Position numbers and translations under genes: made by a program
From: Cryptomeria japonica
Lineage: Eukaryota; Streptophyta; Pinopsida; Cupressales; Cupressaceae
Assembly: GCF_030272615.1 (NCBI RefSeq)
Contig: NC_081410.1
Span: forward strand, 575,262,263 to 575,326,262
Direction of reading: 5' to 3'
DNA length: 64,000 nucleotides
Part shown: one piece after another, positions 22,260 to 33,608 of the stretch
How the letters are laid out: each line of letters opens with the position of its first letter
Position numbering within the stretch: position 1 is the first letter of the stretch
The notes under the pieces: generated by a model
Seen by the model: only the letters and a program-made list of their open reading frames with translations
What the model was told of the DNA's origin: nothing
Database searches by the model: none

Positions 22260-24165
22260 GCAAGTCAACTCTATTCAAGATTTTTACGATAATGTTTCAA
22301 TCTTGCTCTATCAACATGACATTGTAATATAGTACCATCTAATGTTCTTAAGCGGATTGCTCCTAAGTCAAGAATGTTTTTAATTAGATAGGCTCCCAAT
22401 CACCAAACTTTGATTTTTCCTAGCTTTTTGAATTTGCTATCATATAGGAGGACCCTATCATCAACCTAAAATTGAAAATTGATCTTAAATTCCTAGTGTG
22501 CCATGCTTTTTGTCTAAAACACTATGTTAAAAGATGGAATTTTGCCAACTGCCTTGCCTCATACAACTTTTCCAATTCTTCGAAGCAATTTTTTAATGGA
22601 GTCTTCGTCATTAAGTCTTAATGTCATTGTTGTGCGGAGGTTGTGGACTATAAAATTTAAAGGTACTAGCACCCATTCTATATACCAAGTCAAATGGAGT
22701 GTATTTGGTGGATCATTTAAATGTTGTGCAATAGGCCCAAAGTACAGCAATATTTTGATGTCCAAATATGTTCTATTTGCATCATATATTTTAGTTAGAG
22801 CGGTTCCAATGATCTTATTTAGTGCTCTATTGGCTCCATTTTCTTGTGCATGATATGGTGTGCTCCAATTATGAGTGATCACGAATTGGCTAGTAGTTAC
22901 TTTATAATTTTATTAACAATGTGTTTCCCCTTATCACTAGTTAATTAAGTAATGCTTAGCAGACACCCAAAATTGGTAATGATGGTGTGACAGAGATTTT
23001 GCGACAATATATGGAATACAATCCTTTGTAGGTTCTACTTCAACCCATTTATTGAGATAGTATATTTTGGTTATGATGAATCTGGCTTTAGAGTCCTATG
23101 AAATCAATAGCTCATTTGTCAAAGGAAACTTGGGCAATGAATGGTTGAAGTTGCATTTCATCCCAAACAGTAGCTCATCTTGTTGTTTGACATATATTAC
23201 AATTCTTTGTATAATTTTTAGCATCCTTGTATATACTCGACCAACATAGTCCTGCTAACAATATTTTTTGGGTCGTAGTATCTCCATTGTTGTGTCCTTT
23301 CACAATGCCTTCATGTGCTTCCCTTAAATTTTGTTGACATTTATGCCCATACATTACCCTTTGAAGAATATCATCTTGCCCTTTCTTGTATAAAGGGCCT
23401 TGAATTAAAGTAAACAAAAGGAATTTTCATAGTAAAAGTTGTTTATCATGTGCAATCATGTTCGATGGATATGTGTCGGTGGAAAGTGATTCGGCAACAT
23501 CATGGAATTCTTTATGCACAACAGTAATCCAAAAGAAGTGGGTTGTAGGTAAATCTTCTTCATCAGCTACCTCATTTTCTTCTCCTATCTCAATTCTAGA
23601 TAGGTAATGTGAACTTTGATTATTCTTTTCAAGTTTGACCATTGCTGTAAAATTGAATTCTTGGAATAGTAATAACAAACATACCCTCCCTTGTATAACA
23701 AGTTTGTTAGGCAGAAATTTCAACGACTCATGGTCAATGTAGAATGTGAATGGGGTAGATAAGAGGCAAAGGCGAAATTTGTGTAAAGTGTAGACTATGG
23801 CTAAAGCTTCCCTTTCAATAGTGGTATAGTTCTTTTCCACTTGAGATAGCTTATGGTTGGCAAAGGCTATAGGATCATCTTTATTTTCCCTAGGTTGAGC
23901 AAGAACTACGCCTATAGCTATACTAGAGGCATCTACATGAATCATGAAAGGGTACTGACCAATCCAAAAATATAAGGATAGGGGCCTCAGTTATTTTCCA
24001 TTTTAATGTATCCAAATATTGCTAACAATGATCAATACAAGTGACAGTTATATTAGTTTTCTTTTTGAGCAATTCTTCTGAAGGTGCCACTATGGTAGCA
24101 TAATCCTTGATGAATTTCCTATGGTATTTGATATATCCCAAGAATGTTGGAATGTTTTTACTTAT
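22260..24165 (-). pseudogene. Gypsy 1 pol: RT end, RNase H and integrase, decayed
   Basis: From 24165 leftwards: an RT-thumb piece (LGYIKYHRKFIKDYATIVAP), then RNase H (HVDASSIAIGVVLAQPREN, YTTIEREALAIVY, FTFYIDHESLKFL). After a frame change comes the integrase zinc finger (REAHEGIVKGHNNGDTTTQK, CNICQ), a core with STPYHAQENGANRALNKIIG, and a tail VWWLGAYLIKNI ... RLKHYRKNLE ending about 22260. Many stops and shifts are present. Most of the RT palm, including the YxDD region, is missing between this part and the protease. Confidence 0.85.
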
Positions 24166-24199
24166 GGTGCAGTTTTAGGAGAGGTTAAGGTCATAACTA

Positions 24200-24875
24200 A
24201 TGCAATTTTCATCAGATCCACCATTAGTCCTTTGCATAATCGGATACAAAATAAAGGTCGTGAAATACTTATCGTATTGGATATTTTCCACATAGGATCT
24301 ATCTTCTATATTGCGTAAGGGCATGTGTACTATCTTCTTATCATCCAGAAAGGACATCTCTTCCTTCTGAGAATTAACAATACCATTTAAGTTTACAAAC
24401 CATCTCAATCCCAACAAGGCTCTTAAAGTATTAAATGGTTCTTTCATTTCCACTACCTCAAAATACACAATTTGTTTTAGACCTTTGATATTCACTTCTA
24501 CATTTCACCATGTCCCCAAAGTTTCCATGCCTATGCCATCCACTAGGCTTATGTTAATTGGTGTTTTTACTAGCTTTGGTCTCTGCAATCTATACCAATT
24601 TGAAGCAAGAATGATGTTTAAGTCTGCACCTAAATCCACTGTCACATGCTTGACTTTGCTATTATTGAGATGTGCAGTGATAAGAAGAGGGTCATTCTTC
24701 CAATTCTAGTCCTCAGTTAATTGGTTCACTTGCTGTTTTTGCTTGTTCCGATATTTTCCCAGCTACTTTAACTTTACCAAAAGATATTTCTCTTGGGCTA
24801 AAGAGGCCAAGTTCTTGAACATCATTACCTCCTCTTAAAAAAAATAAGCTACCTCATTCTAATGATGTTAAATAA
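24200..24875 (-). pseudogene. Gypsy 1 protease region, decayed
   Basis: The reading VDLGADLNIILASNWYRLQR (about 24650-24590) looks like a retropepsin flap region with an altered DxGA active site. It is followed by EMKEPFNTLRALLGLRWFVN and a linker to about 24200. RT should follow, but the sequence jumps directly to the RT thumb. Stops are present. Confidence 0.65.
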
Positions 24876-25062
24876 TAATACAGATGCAAAAGCATATGGA
24901 TTTCAAAGAATCGATGTTGTTCAATTAATCAAGAAGACAAAGCTCCTTTAAATAGAGTTACAAAGACGATGTTTCTAAAAGAAACAATCGTTAACTAGAG
25001 GCGAAATTAGAAACAACTTAAATGACCATTAATAACACAAAGAGAAAGATATTATTCTAATA
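24876..25062 (-). repeat. 3' LTR of the non-autonomous element
   Basis: 187 bp. The minus strand starts TATTAGAATAATATC and ends CATCTGTATTA, so both termini deviate from TG...CA. No difference from the copy at 26384-26570 was seen by eye. Confidence 0.85.
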
Positions 25063-25074
25063 CCCTTCCTTAAT
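25063..25074 (-). other. Polypurine tract of the non-autonomous element
   Basis: ATTAAGGAAGGG on the minus strand, directly followed by TATTAG. Copia 2 has ATTAAGGGAGGG followed by TATTAG, so the priming site and LTR start are shared. Confidence 0.8.
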
Positions 25075-26370
25075 GTTCATCGTTCTAACTACCAAGAGAA
25101 ATAACAGAGAAGGTTGCCCCCTTCTTCTCAGAACACGCTGCAACAGAAGACAAGAACCTGCCACTAACTTTGCCACTTGAGATGAGTCTGCCACCAACCC
25201 TCCTAGAAACTGCAGAACTTCTGGAGATACCCAAAACAACACCAACCGTCCAACCTGATGTTGGAGAACTGTCCCTCCCTGTAACCAGAGACACACCAAG
25301 AACAGCTGTCATGATTTTGAGGAAAAAATCGGCAAACCCTCCAAACTATTGCAGATGAGCAAGATGCCCAAAAATAGACTGCAAATAAGAGACTAGTGCA
25401 GATGTTCGTACAACTCCAGGTGCGACGAAAAACTAACTGCAACAAAGTACAATTTTTGAGGAAAAAATCATAAACCCTCTTGATTTTTTTTTTACAGGGA
25501 CAAAAAATATTTAAAAACCCACAAATAATTATTAGGACAAAATTATTAAAACCCACAAATTTTTTCAAGGGAAAAAAATATTAAAACCCATCAGAATTTT
25601 TTTTAGGTAAAAAAATATTAAAAACCGAAACAAACATTGATGCCCATAAGCCATCTTCACGCTTTTCGAGGCACGAAAAACGAGGTACTAAGAAGATGCT
25701 AAGTGCACAAAACCTGACTACCTTCCAACATCAAGTTGGTCAATGGCGTAATCTTGCACGTTTCCCAATGCACGAAAAAGGAAAAAAACTGAGAAGAGGC
25801 ATTGGCATGGAATTCAAAAAAATCAAATCCCAATGCAGAAACAGAGGCAGATGCAGGTACAGACTTCAAAAAATGAAGTACGACGGGCACAAATTTCAAG
25901 AAAAAAATTCCGACTGACCCAAAAAAATCCGAAGACAACCCAAAAATCCTTGCAAAAAACCCAGAAAGAATCTACTGTCGGAACCTGGATCCACTGGCAC
26001 AAAAATCGAGGCACCAGAAAATTCTGACGATGACCCAATTGAGATCTCGAAAAACCCACCAGGAACTTGTGCTCGGAAAAAAATTTCGACTAAATCTGGA
26101 GGGTCAAAACCCTAGCCGAAAATGCAGATTTCCGTCCAAAAATGGCAGAAAAAAATCTGCAAGTTGGAAAAAAACGCGTCGCGTGGTTGCGCGAAATGCA
26201 AGAGAGACAGGTTGCGGGAAAGGGAAGAAAATAGCCAGAAAACCCTAGTAGCTGCAGCCAAAACGAACTGCCAAAGTAGCAATTTCGAATAAACAAAGAA
26301 ATTTTTCAAAAAAAACTGTTAAAAATTCATGACGAATTTTTAATTGAAAAATTATTTCGAAAATAACCAA

Positions 26371-26383
26371 GGCTCTAATACCA
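26371..26383 (-). other. Primer-binding site of the non-autonomous element
   Basis: TGGTATTAGAGCC directly after the 5' LTR. It is a one-base variant of the initiator-Met-type TGGTATCAGAGCC used by many plant copia elements. Confidence 0.75.
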
Positions 26384-26570
26384 TAATACAGATGCAAAAG
26401 CATATGGATTTCAAAGAATCGATGTTGTTCAATTAATCAAGAAGACAAAGCTCCTTTAAATAGAGTTACAAAGACGATGTTTCTAAAAGAAACAATCGTT
26501 AACTAGAGGCGAAATTAGAAACAACTTAAATGACCATTAATAACACAAAGAGAAAGATATTATTCTAATA
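26384..26570 (-). repeat. 5' LTR of the non-autonomous element
   Basis: 187 bp, apparently identical to 24876-25062. It is followed, on the plus strand, by the target duplication AATAA. Confidence 0.85.
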
Positions 26571-26575
26571 AATAA

Positions 26576-27724
26576 TTTGTTGTTTAGCCTTTTCTACCAC
26601 CTTATCATGTTGATGCTTATTTGGTCGAAAGTAATCATAATCTCCATCCAGACTAGCCTCTTTGTTCCCTCTGCAATTGATTTTTGTTTTTGCTTGTCGA
26701 TATCAATTCCTTGCCATGTGAGTATTGTGTCCCTATGCTTCTTTGTTTCGGGCATCTTCTTTTTCTTTATTTCTACCACTTGCTCTTCTTCGAAATAATT
26801 CGTATTTGATATGTCAAAGGAGCATACATCCATCCTTTTGCAACCTCTTACTCCTTGTGATGGTACTCTTCTTATAACTCTAGCCCTTCTTTGCAAATCA
26901 TCACTCCTAGACTATGTTCCTGCATTAAAAGAATTGTCTTGCATTTTCACGTGTAGAGGTCATGGGATTCATCTCTGCAAAAAGGACATTATTTTTCTTG
27001 TCACCCAACATTCAATCACATAGTGGCCTACTTTCCGACAATTGAAACATGTGGCATCATTTCTTCTCCAATTATTTCTTCCATGACTTATTCCACCTTT
27101 GTAACTTGATTGTTGGTTGTTCTCAATATAGTCTTGTAGTGGCTTATTGTGCGTTGTGTAGGCATTCCCATTGTCCCTCCAAGGTGGTTGTCTATAACTT
27201 CCATCATTCATGTTCCTATCTACATCTACATTGAAATTACAGTTATGGCATCCCTAGTTGCCACGATTTCCTCCATTCTAAACTTGAAGCAAATTAGCAA
27301 GGCATTCCTTAGTCAAAAGGGTGTCCCACTATTTCACACTTTGAATTATCTGGGGTTTTTGTTCTCTACCTTTATCTCTTTTTAAAGGAATATCAAAGTA
27401 CTCACTTCCAAGTATTTCATCCCAAGCAATCTCTTTCTCTTCTTTCTCTTCTCTCTTTGCTTTCATTTCTTCTTCTTGTTGACGTGTATTTTGTACACTA
27501 TCAAACACAGAATAAAATACCCAAGGGTACCTTATCCTCTCTTGAGTAAAGCCTCTGATTGCTGAAAATATCGTAGAAAAGGATCAATCAGGATGACTCC
27601 AATGTTCTTCGTTGTAGGGTCTCTACGTGTGGATAAGCTCTTTGTGGTATGATGTGATTTGCTGGAATCACAAGGGGACTTACAATTGATGCCTGAACTT
27701 CCAATTTGCTTTGAATATTGCTGG
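26576..27724 (-). pseudogene. Gypsy 1 gag C-terminal half with zinc knuckle
   Basis: The minus strand reads, from 27724, VFQQYSKQIGSSGINCKS, then a charged region EIAWDEILGSEYFDIPLKRD near 27440-27380. A CCHC knuckle CFNCRKVGHYVIEC (about 27050-27010) follows, then a basic tail toward 26600. The knuckle fits C-x2-C-x4-H-x4-C. Stops and shifts interrupt it. The frame continues from the part right of 31602. Confidence 0.75.
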
Positions 27725-28808
27725 AACACAGGATTTTACAGCCTTAGATTTGAAAAAAAGAAAAAAAGATGAGGGCGAGGAAAGGGTCTAATCCTAACAC
27801 TAAGAATGTAAGAGCAATGAATGATCTTTGATGAAATTCTAACTAAGTCTTGTTTTGACATCACAGGACCATCTCCACAAGGTTAGTGCGATCTTCGAAG
27901 GAAAGCTTTATGATGTTCAAATCATCACTGCAGGCATAGACACCATCAGGTTGATGCATATCAATGAAGAAGCGACAATTGAAGTTAAGCTTAAGCTAAA
28001 TGATTCCAGTTGACTACGCAAGGCAAGTCTGCAATCAACAAACTGCTAGTAGTATGGATATACGAATTTCACCATCAATCAAGCACATTTCTTCCATTCA
28101 TCTAATCATCTACCATCTAGGATTGAAGATTCAACAAGAAACCATGCATATTGCAAAAAACGACACACTTCACCATTACTTCAATGAAAATGGAGTTTGT
28201 TTACAATCAATGGCAACAATTTCTTGCCTTGTCCTCCTATTCTACTCTAATTGCTAGACTAATTCGCTATTCTAACTACTCTCTATTCACTAACTCCTTT
28301 CTAACTCTCTAACTTACTATTTCTATTATTGCCTTTACAAATGAAATGTCAGGGCTTATATAGTGCCCTCAATACAATTCGATGGCTTAGATCAATTTGA
28401 GATCAATGGCCAAGATTCATCAATGAAAACCCTAATTAGGGTTTGTTACAACCATTACATAACATTTAATGCTTGACCAATGAAATAATTGTATTGCTTG
28501 GACACATGTCCTCTCTAGAAAATTCCACCAATGAATAGCCGAGGTAGGTACATCGAAGTTTGTGCCACCTTCCATAAGTTAGGTACATTGAATCTGGACA
28601 CGCTGAGGTGGACCTATTCGACTGCAGAAGTGATGACTGGGATGCCACCTCATCTGACACTTGTAGCTTGGTAGATATTCAATTTGATGTTGTTCAGAAG
28701 CTATCTTTAATTAACTCTTCTGAAATTATCTGCTTCTTCAATGAACCCTTGTTCTAACTCCTTTTGTCTTTGATGTGCAGGATGATTGATGTACCTCACC
28801 TTGTAATG

Positions 28809-28935
28809 CTGGATTGGAAGAGGTCGCCCTTAATGATGTTAGTCCGAAGAAGGCCGTCCTTGTCGATGCTAGACTGGAGGAGGTCGCCCTTGTCCTTGCT
28901 TGATCTTCTTGGAGGAGACCGTCCTTGATGAGAAC
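28809..28935 (-). repeat. Minisatellite of about 35 bp units
   Basis: Three and a half units share GGAGGAGGTCGCCCTTG / GAAGGCCGTCCTTG. On the minus strand they translate as repeated GDLLQSS-like blocks, but no initiated frame or known domain supports a protein. Confidence 0.6.
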
Positions 28936-29496
28936 CTGCCGACTTGTAGATCCTCCGGGCTTTGGAGTCGCCATCTTGATACCTACACAACATTTCAAAA
29001 TTAGTAATATATCTTGAAATCTAAAAATTAAACTTTAAAAGGAAGATTCAAGATTTTAATTAGGAAACTTCATGATAAATCTTGAGTTATCATTTCCTAA
29101 TTAACCATGCAATACTTAGACTTTTCTAAAAAATGTCTAAAAAAATCAAACCTTGAATAAGGGTGTCAAGATGATTTTGCCATACCTCCTCTTGAGAATT
29201 AACTCTAAGAAATGATGTAAAAATAGATGAATTTTGCTAGGCAAAGTGTAGATCAAAGCTCTCCCTTGGATAAAATGCACCTCCTTTAGCTTGGAAAAGA
29301 ACTCCACCTTCCTCTTCAAAAATCTGGAAATTCGCCTTCAAATACCTTCAAAACATCTGGAATTTATCCTCCAATCTAGCAAGAAATTCTCCTCTCCAAT
29401 AGCCTTCAAGATGAATTTCGCCCTCCTTAGTCTCCACACTTTCGCACTTTAGAAGGGATGAATGAATGATTTGAACTTGAAACAATGCCCCCCCTA

Positions 29497-29510
29497 TTAT
29501 ATAGAGCGCT
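29497..29510 (-). promoter_or_regulatory. TATA-like box in the 3.87 kb insertion
   Basis: The minus strand reads CTCTATATAATAGG, downstream (in element sense) of the hairpin array. The position fits a U3 promoter of a long LTR. Prediction from the motif only. Confidence 0.35.
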
Positions 29511-29828
29511 CACCTTCTTTCCTCCAAGAGGCCGACCTAGCAAATAAGCCTTAAAATAAAATATAAAAACACTAAGAAGGAGGCCGACTTGATAAATAAA
29601 GACAAAATAATGCCTTGTGCGCTCAACTTTTAATTTTTTATTTCACAAAAATTAATTTTAAATGCCATTATAATAGAAATTCAATTTTTTGAGGCCCAAA
29701 ATTAATTTATTAAATGCCAATTTAATTAATTTTTTCAAATATTCCAAAGTTAGCAATTTGGCATCTAATGCGATTTGGAGGATATTAACGCCCAAATATG
29801 GTAAAAAATAATGAATGCCATTAACTTC

Positions 29829-31145
29829 GCTCTGGTCCCTTGGAGAGGGGCAGGAGCACTTTTTCATTTTTAGGCTAGGATTCTCAATTTTTTGAAGTCA
29901 AACCTTTGTTCACCATGCTTTAGAAGATCTTTCCCATCTCACACAACTTTGCCTTAGCATAATCTCGGAGGGAATTTGTTGTTTCATAAAAAGCGCCCTG
30001 GTCCTTCAGTGAGGGACGGGAGCACTTTTGCCAGTTGTCGTCAAAATTTGCAACTCTCGCATCTCAATTCCACTTCAAGGCATTTTAAACACTTTTTCAA
30101 ACTTGCGCCTTGGCCTCAATTTGTCCAAAATTGGTGAGAAAGGCTAGATAACATGTTAAGCGCTCTGGTCCTTCAGTGAGGGACAGGAGCACTTTTGCAA
30201 TTTCAAGCTTATCTGTCCTTTGCTAGCCTTCCAAATTATCTTCAATGGGCTAATCATGTCTTCTTCCATTCATTTCAATCACAAACTTGCCTTGGCTTTG
30301 CAAGAAATTTGCATTTTTTAGAAAATCGCTCTGGTCCCTTGGAGAGGGACGGGAGCACTTTTTGGAAAATCGCTCTGGTCCCTTGGAGAGGGGCAGGAGC
30401 ACTTTTTGCCTTCATGGTATATTTCCTTGTCTTTTAAACCTTCAATCGCATCTAAGGCATAAAACATCATTCGTCCTTCCCATCCAAGTCAAGTTTTGCC
30501 ATAAAATCTCAAACAAAGAAGAGAAACTTGAAAAAGTGCCATGGTCCTTCAGTGAGGGACCGGAGCACTTTTTGTCATTTGGGTTGATTTACTCCTTTGT
30601 AGACCACTTAAATTATATTCAATAGACAAAACATGCTTCCCTTGACCTCTTCAAATCATAAAATTGTCTTGATCCTGCAAGAACAGTGCAAATTTGAAAA
30701 TCAAGCTCCGGTCCTTCAATGAGGGACAGGAGCACTTTTTGCCCTCTAAGCCAGATTGCTTCGTCTTTCATCATGAAATGCCTTGACTAAGGAAGATATC
30801 ATCTTGTTTCACGCTATGAATAAAAGTTAATGTCCAAGAAAGGTCTAAAATTGTGCATATAAAGAAAATCGATCTGGTCCCTTGGAGAGGGACAAGAGCG
30901 CTTTTGACCTTTTAGGCAAAAACTTCATCATTTCATCGTTTTTGATCAAGTTTGGATGCTCTATCATGTTCATTTCGTCCTTCACCATGCCTTTGATGTT
31001 TCAATTTGACCAAACAAGGCCAGGAATGACTCAAATAAGCCTTTTCGCCCTGGTCCCTTGGTGAGGGACAGGAGCGCTTTGCCTTGGACCCTGGGTGAGG
31101 GACAGCAGCGCTTTTCGCTCTGGATCCTCAGTGAAGGATAGGAGC
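29829..31145. repeat. Hairpin-core array with 166-167 bp period
   Basis: Eleven copies of a core of about 29 bp, GCTCTGGTCCCTTGGAGAGG + GACGGGAGC, or the variant with CCTTCAGTGAGG. GGTCC sits at 29834, 30000, 30167, 30333, 30377, 30543, 30710, 30876, 31052, with the last two (31086, 31122) altered. Core types run A-B-B-A then A-B-B-A, and the two sets are exactly 543 bp apart. Spacers are homologous but far more diverged than cores. Each core folds into a 6 bp stem plus an outer GCTC/GAGC stem. Confidence 0.85.
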
Positions 31146-31602
31146 GAAATTTGACTTTTTGAACTCTCTATCAGGATAATTTTTATGGAATATAACATTT
31201 AAGTATAAGAAACTTTAAGTTATATTCCATATATACTTTCAGGATGTTTGAGAGTGGTTTCAGACCTCCAGGAGTTATATTGCAAAATCTAGTTTTTTGA
31301 GGTTTTTCAGTTTCCAGACTTAGTCAAATTTCAGGATCAGGACTTTCAGACTTAGCCAAATTTCAAGATCAGGACTTTTAGACTTAGCCAAAATTTCAGG
31401 CTCAGGACTTTCAGACTTAGCCAAAATTCCAGGATCAGGACTTCACTCAAGCAGGACCTGCTATCCATGATCTCCCCGACAGCACTCAAAAATGCAAAGG
31501 CCAACTGACAAAACCCTAAAAGACCTAGAAAACAAACTCTAAAAGCCAAAAAAGTAGGGGTCCCCATTTGCAATGGGGCGATGTGTGAAAACGTCACAAC
31601 AC

Positions 31603-32309
31603 TTCTCCACGTTGCGGTATGTCTTCTACCTAAATCCTTTTACTCTTACATGGACAAGGGGATGTATCCTAGTTTAGGGAGTGTGACCCTTCGACATCTT
31701 TTTGTTTGTGACATCTTATTGGTTAATGTCTTTAATTTGACACCCAAATTCATCTTAACAATTCCTTCTCTTTCTATTTTATCTTTCCTTAATTTTCTAA
31801 TACTCTTATTAATGAATTCTTCTAAGTATTTTTCATGTATGGTTAATGTCTCTAGTGTTTTTAAGAATTCCAGAAATATGTCATCTAATTTGATCGTTAT
31901 GTTTGACAAATCTGGTTTGTTTTTAGCGCTTTTAGGTAATTGCACTAGGGTTGGAGCCTCCTTGCAACTACATTCCACTAACAACAATCTTCTTAAATTT
32001 CCATAGTTATCAATATCCTATTTTATGTTGGTTAGTATCTGTTTTGCTTTCTCCAGTGCCTTCCATTCAATTTCTAGATTCTCTTTCTCTTTGTTCTCAA
32101 CACCTTCCACCTTGGCACGATCAGTGTACCCTCATTATTGCACTCAACTCTCCTCTTCTTTGCATTTTCCATCTTTCTATAGTGTCTCTAATTTGCCTTT
32201 GTCTTCTCTCCTCATTGTTTGGGTTGGCCATTATCACTTTTCTTGGTAATGCAATTTGCTCCCTAATCTCTCTTTTGTTTCTCTAATCTCCTTTTGCCAC
32301 AGGTGTTTT
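31603..32309 (-). pseudogene. Gypsy 1 gag, middle part
   Basis: From 32231 the minus strand reads MANPNNEERRQRQIRDTIER; at 31987-31646 it reads LDDIFLEFLKTLETLTIHEK and similar helical, charged sequence. The frame runs into the 3.87 kb insertion and resumes at 27724. Stops occur (for example after MRVH). Upstream coding continues right of copia 1. Gag would form the particle shell. Confidence 0.55.
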
Positions 32310-33056
32310 TGTAAAAGTTATTGCAATTTCCAATTTAATAAACAAGTTATATGCTAGATAGTATATTTCTGATTTTGGTATTATTATTATGACTATAATA
32401 TTATCGTCTTTCTTTTCTGCAGGTCTGAAGGAAGAACATGTATCGATTTCAATGTCGTTCCTTTTCTTTTGAATGTTGTATATATATAGTAAAGCAATCA
32501 TGATCAAGTGGCACCTTGATCGGACATGTCCGACCAAGATGTCACTTGGTCGTGACTGTTTACTAATTCATTCGGTGTTTATGATAACTTAATCGGTGCC
32601 ATTACTAAATGATAACAGATCGATAAACACACCCGATAATGAATCGGTGTCAAGGCAAATGTTAACTAATTGATATAACCACACCTGAATGAATCGGTGT
32701 GAAGGCAAATGTTAACTAATCGATATAACCACACCCGAATGAATCGGTGTCAAAGCAAATGTTAACCGATCGATTACTAATAGCATTATATATGTGCTAC
32801 TGGGTTAATACCCCAATAGCATATTAATGCCGATCCATTTATGGATCGACATTAATGTGCTATCGGGTTACTAGCCCGATAGCATTAGATCGACGCTTAA
32901 CTTTGTTAAGCAAGTCGTCGATCTTAACCCATCTTTATCAATGTCAATATTATAATCAGATAAACATATTCAGTTTGGAAAGCATAATCAAAACGAACAG
33001 GAGAGATTGATAGGTTAGGAGAGACGTATCTTGCATAAGCTACTAATGCATTAACA
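32310..33056 (-). repeat. 3' LTR of copia 1
   Basis: 747 bp. It contains three tandem units of about 50 bp with GAATCGGTGTCAAGGCAAAT (32640-32780) and two palindromes at about 32825-32890. A TATATATATA run near 32478-32490 may be the promoter. Confidence 0.9.
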
Positions 33057-33066
33057 CTCCCTCTTA
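33057..33066 (-). other. Polypurine tract of copia 1
   Basis: TAAGAGGGAG directly before the LTR start TGTTAATG on the minus strand. Confidence 0.75.
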
Positions 33067-33608
33067 GCTTTGATAGATAAAGTAACCTGCATCACATTTC
33101 TTTTTCCATAATGTCAGTCTCTAATAATATATATCATCTATACATATGATATGAATTATCATCAGAACATAATATACAAATATAAAACATCACTCTAAGC
33201 ATGTGACATAGAGTATCACCTAATCATGTGATATAGAAGATTTATCATTTCATTATGACAGGATATCACCTAAACACGTGATATCAGTATTGCCTAAACA
33301 CGCAATACTAAGGATAAACATATGAGGATGGTTAGATTCTCATCTTATCCAGGTTGTGATATGTGCACAAACATTTTATACAAATATTTTATCACAACAC
33401 CATCATGGCACATCCATGACATACCAAAAATCCAATCATGATAAATGGTTTAGAGAATCATAAGATCGTCACCTTATGATGTCTACATACAAGTGTTCAT
33501 AATCTGAGAGATCGTCACCTCTTAGATATGAACACAGGGGGTGAAACCCAGAATGTCCCAACATGACAAAAGAAGTTTACACATTAAACATCTTATTTAC
33601 AAAGCAGA

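Larger units (their letters stand above)
24876..26570 (-). mobile_element. Non-autonomous LTR element, relative of copia 2, recent insertion
   Basis: Two 187 bp LTRs that appear identical bound a 1.3 kb non-coding interior. The target duplication AATAA stands at 24871-24875 and 26571-26575. Minus-strand order is LTR, primer-binding site, interior, polypurine tract, LTR. The leader (about 26000-26135) matches the copia 2 leader (43696-43810): CTAGGGTTTTGACCC, GTCGAAATTTT and GGTGGGTTTTTCGAGA. A relic of the gag start (ACCAACTTGATGTTGGAAGG, 25712-25750) aligns with codons 5-12 of copia 2 gag, but the ATG is lost. It sits inside gypsy 1. Confidence 0.85.
27730..31597 (-). mobile_element. 3.87 kb LTR-like insertion in gypsy 1 gag
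   Basis: The target duplication AACAC stands at 27725-27729 and 31598-31602. Joining the flanks gives a continuous gag reading (GEVFQQYS), so this is a clean insertion. Read on the minus strand it starts GTGACGTTTTCACACATCGC and ends GTAAAATCCT; there is no TG...CA and no inverted termini. It lacks recognisable coding. It carries a hairpin array, TATA-like sites near 29505 and 28355, and a minisatellite. A long solo LTR is the simplest reading. Confidence 0.6.

Noticed and set aside
26594-26896. Minus-strand frame with EEEQVVEIKKKK as a host gene
   Set aside because: It is the tail of gypsy 1 gag, directly downstream of the CCHC knuckle.
28738-28998. Minus-strand 65-86 codon frames with repeated GDLLQSS-like blocks
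   Set aside because: They arise from the minisatellite at 28809-28935; no start, domain or flanking coding.
29829-31145. CRISPR-like array (regular repeats with diverse spacers)
   Set aside because: Spacers of about 137 bp are homologous to one another, the repeats fall into two types with a higher-order duplication, and it lies in an LTR-like insertion of a eukaryote.
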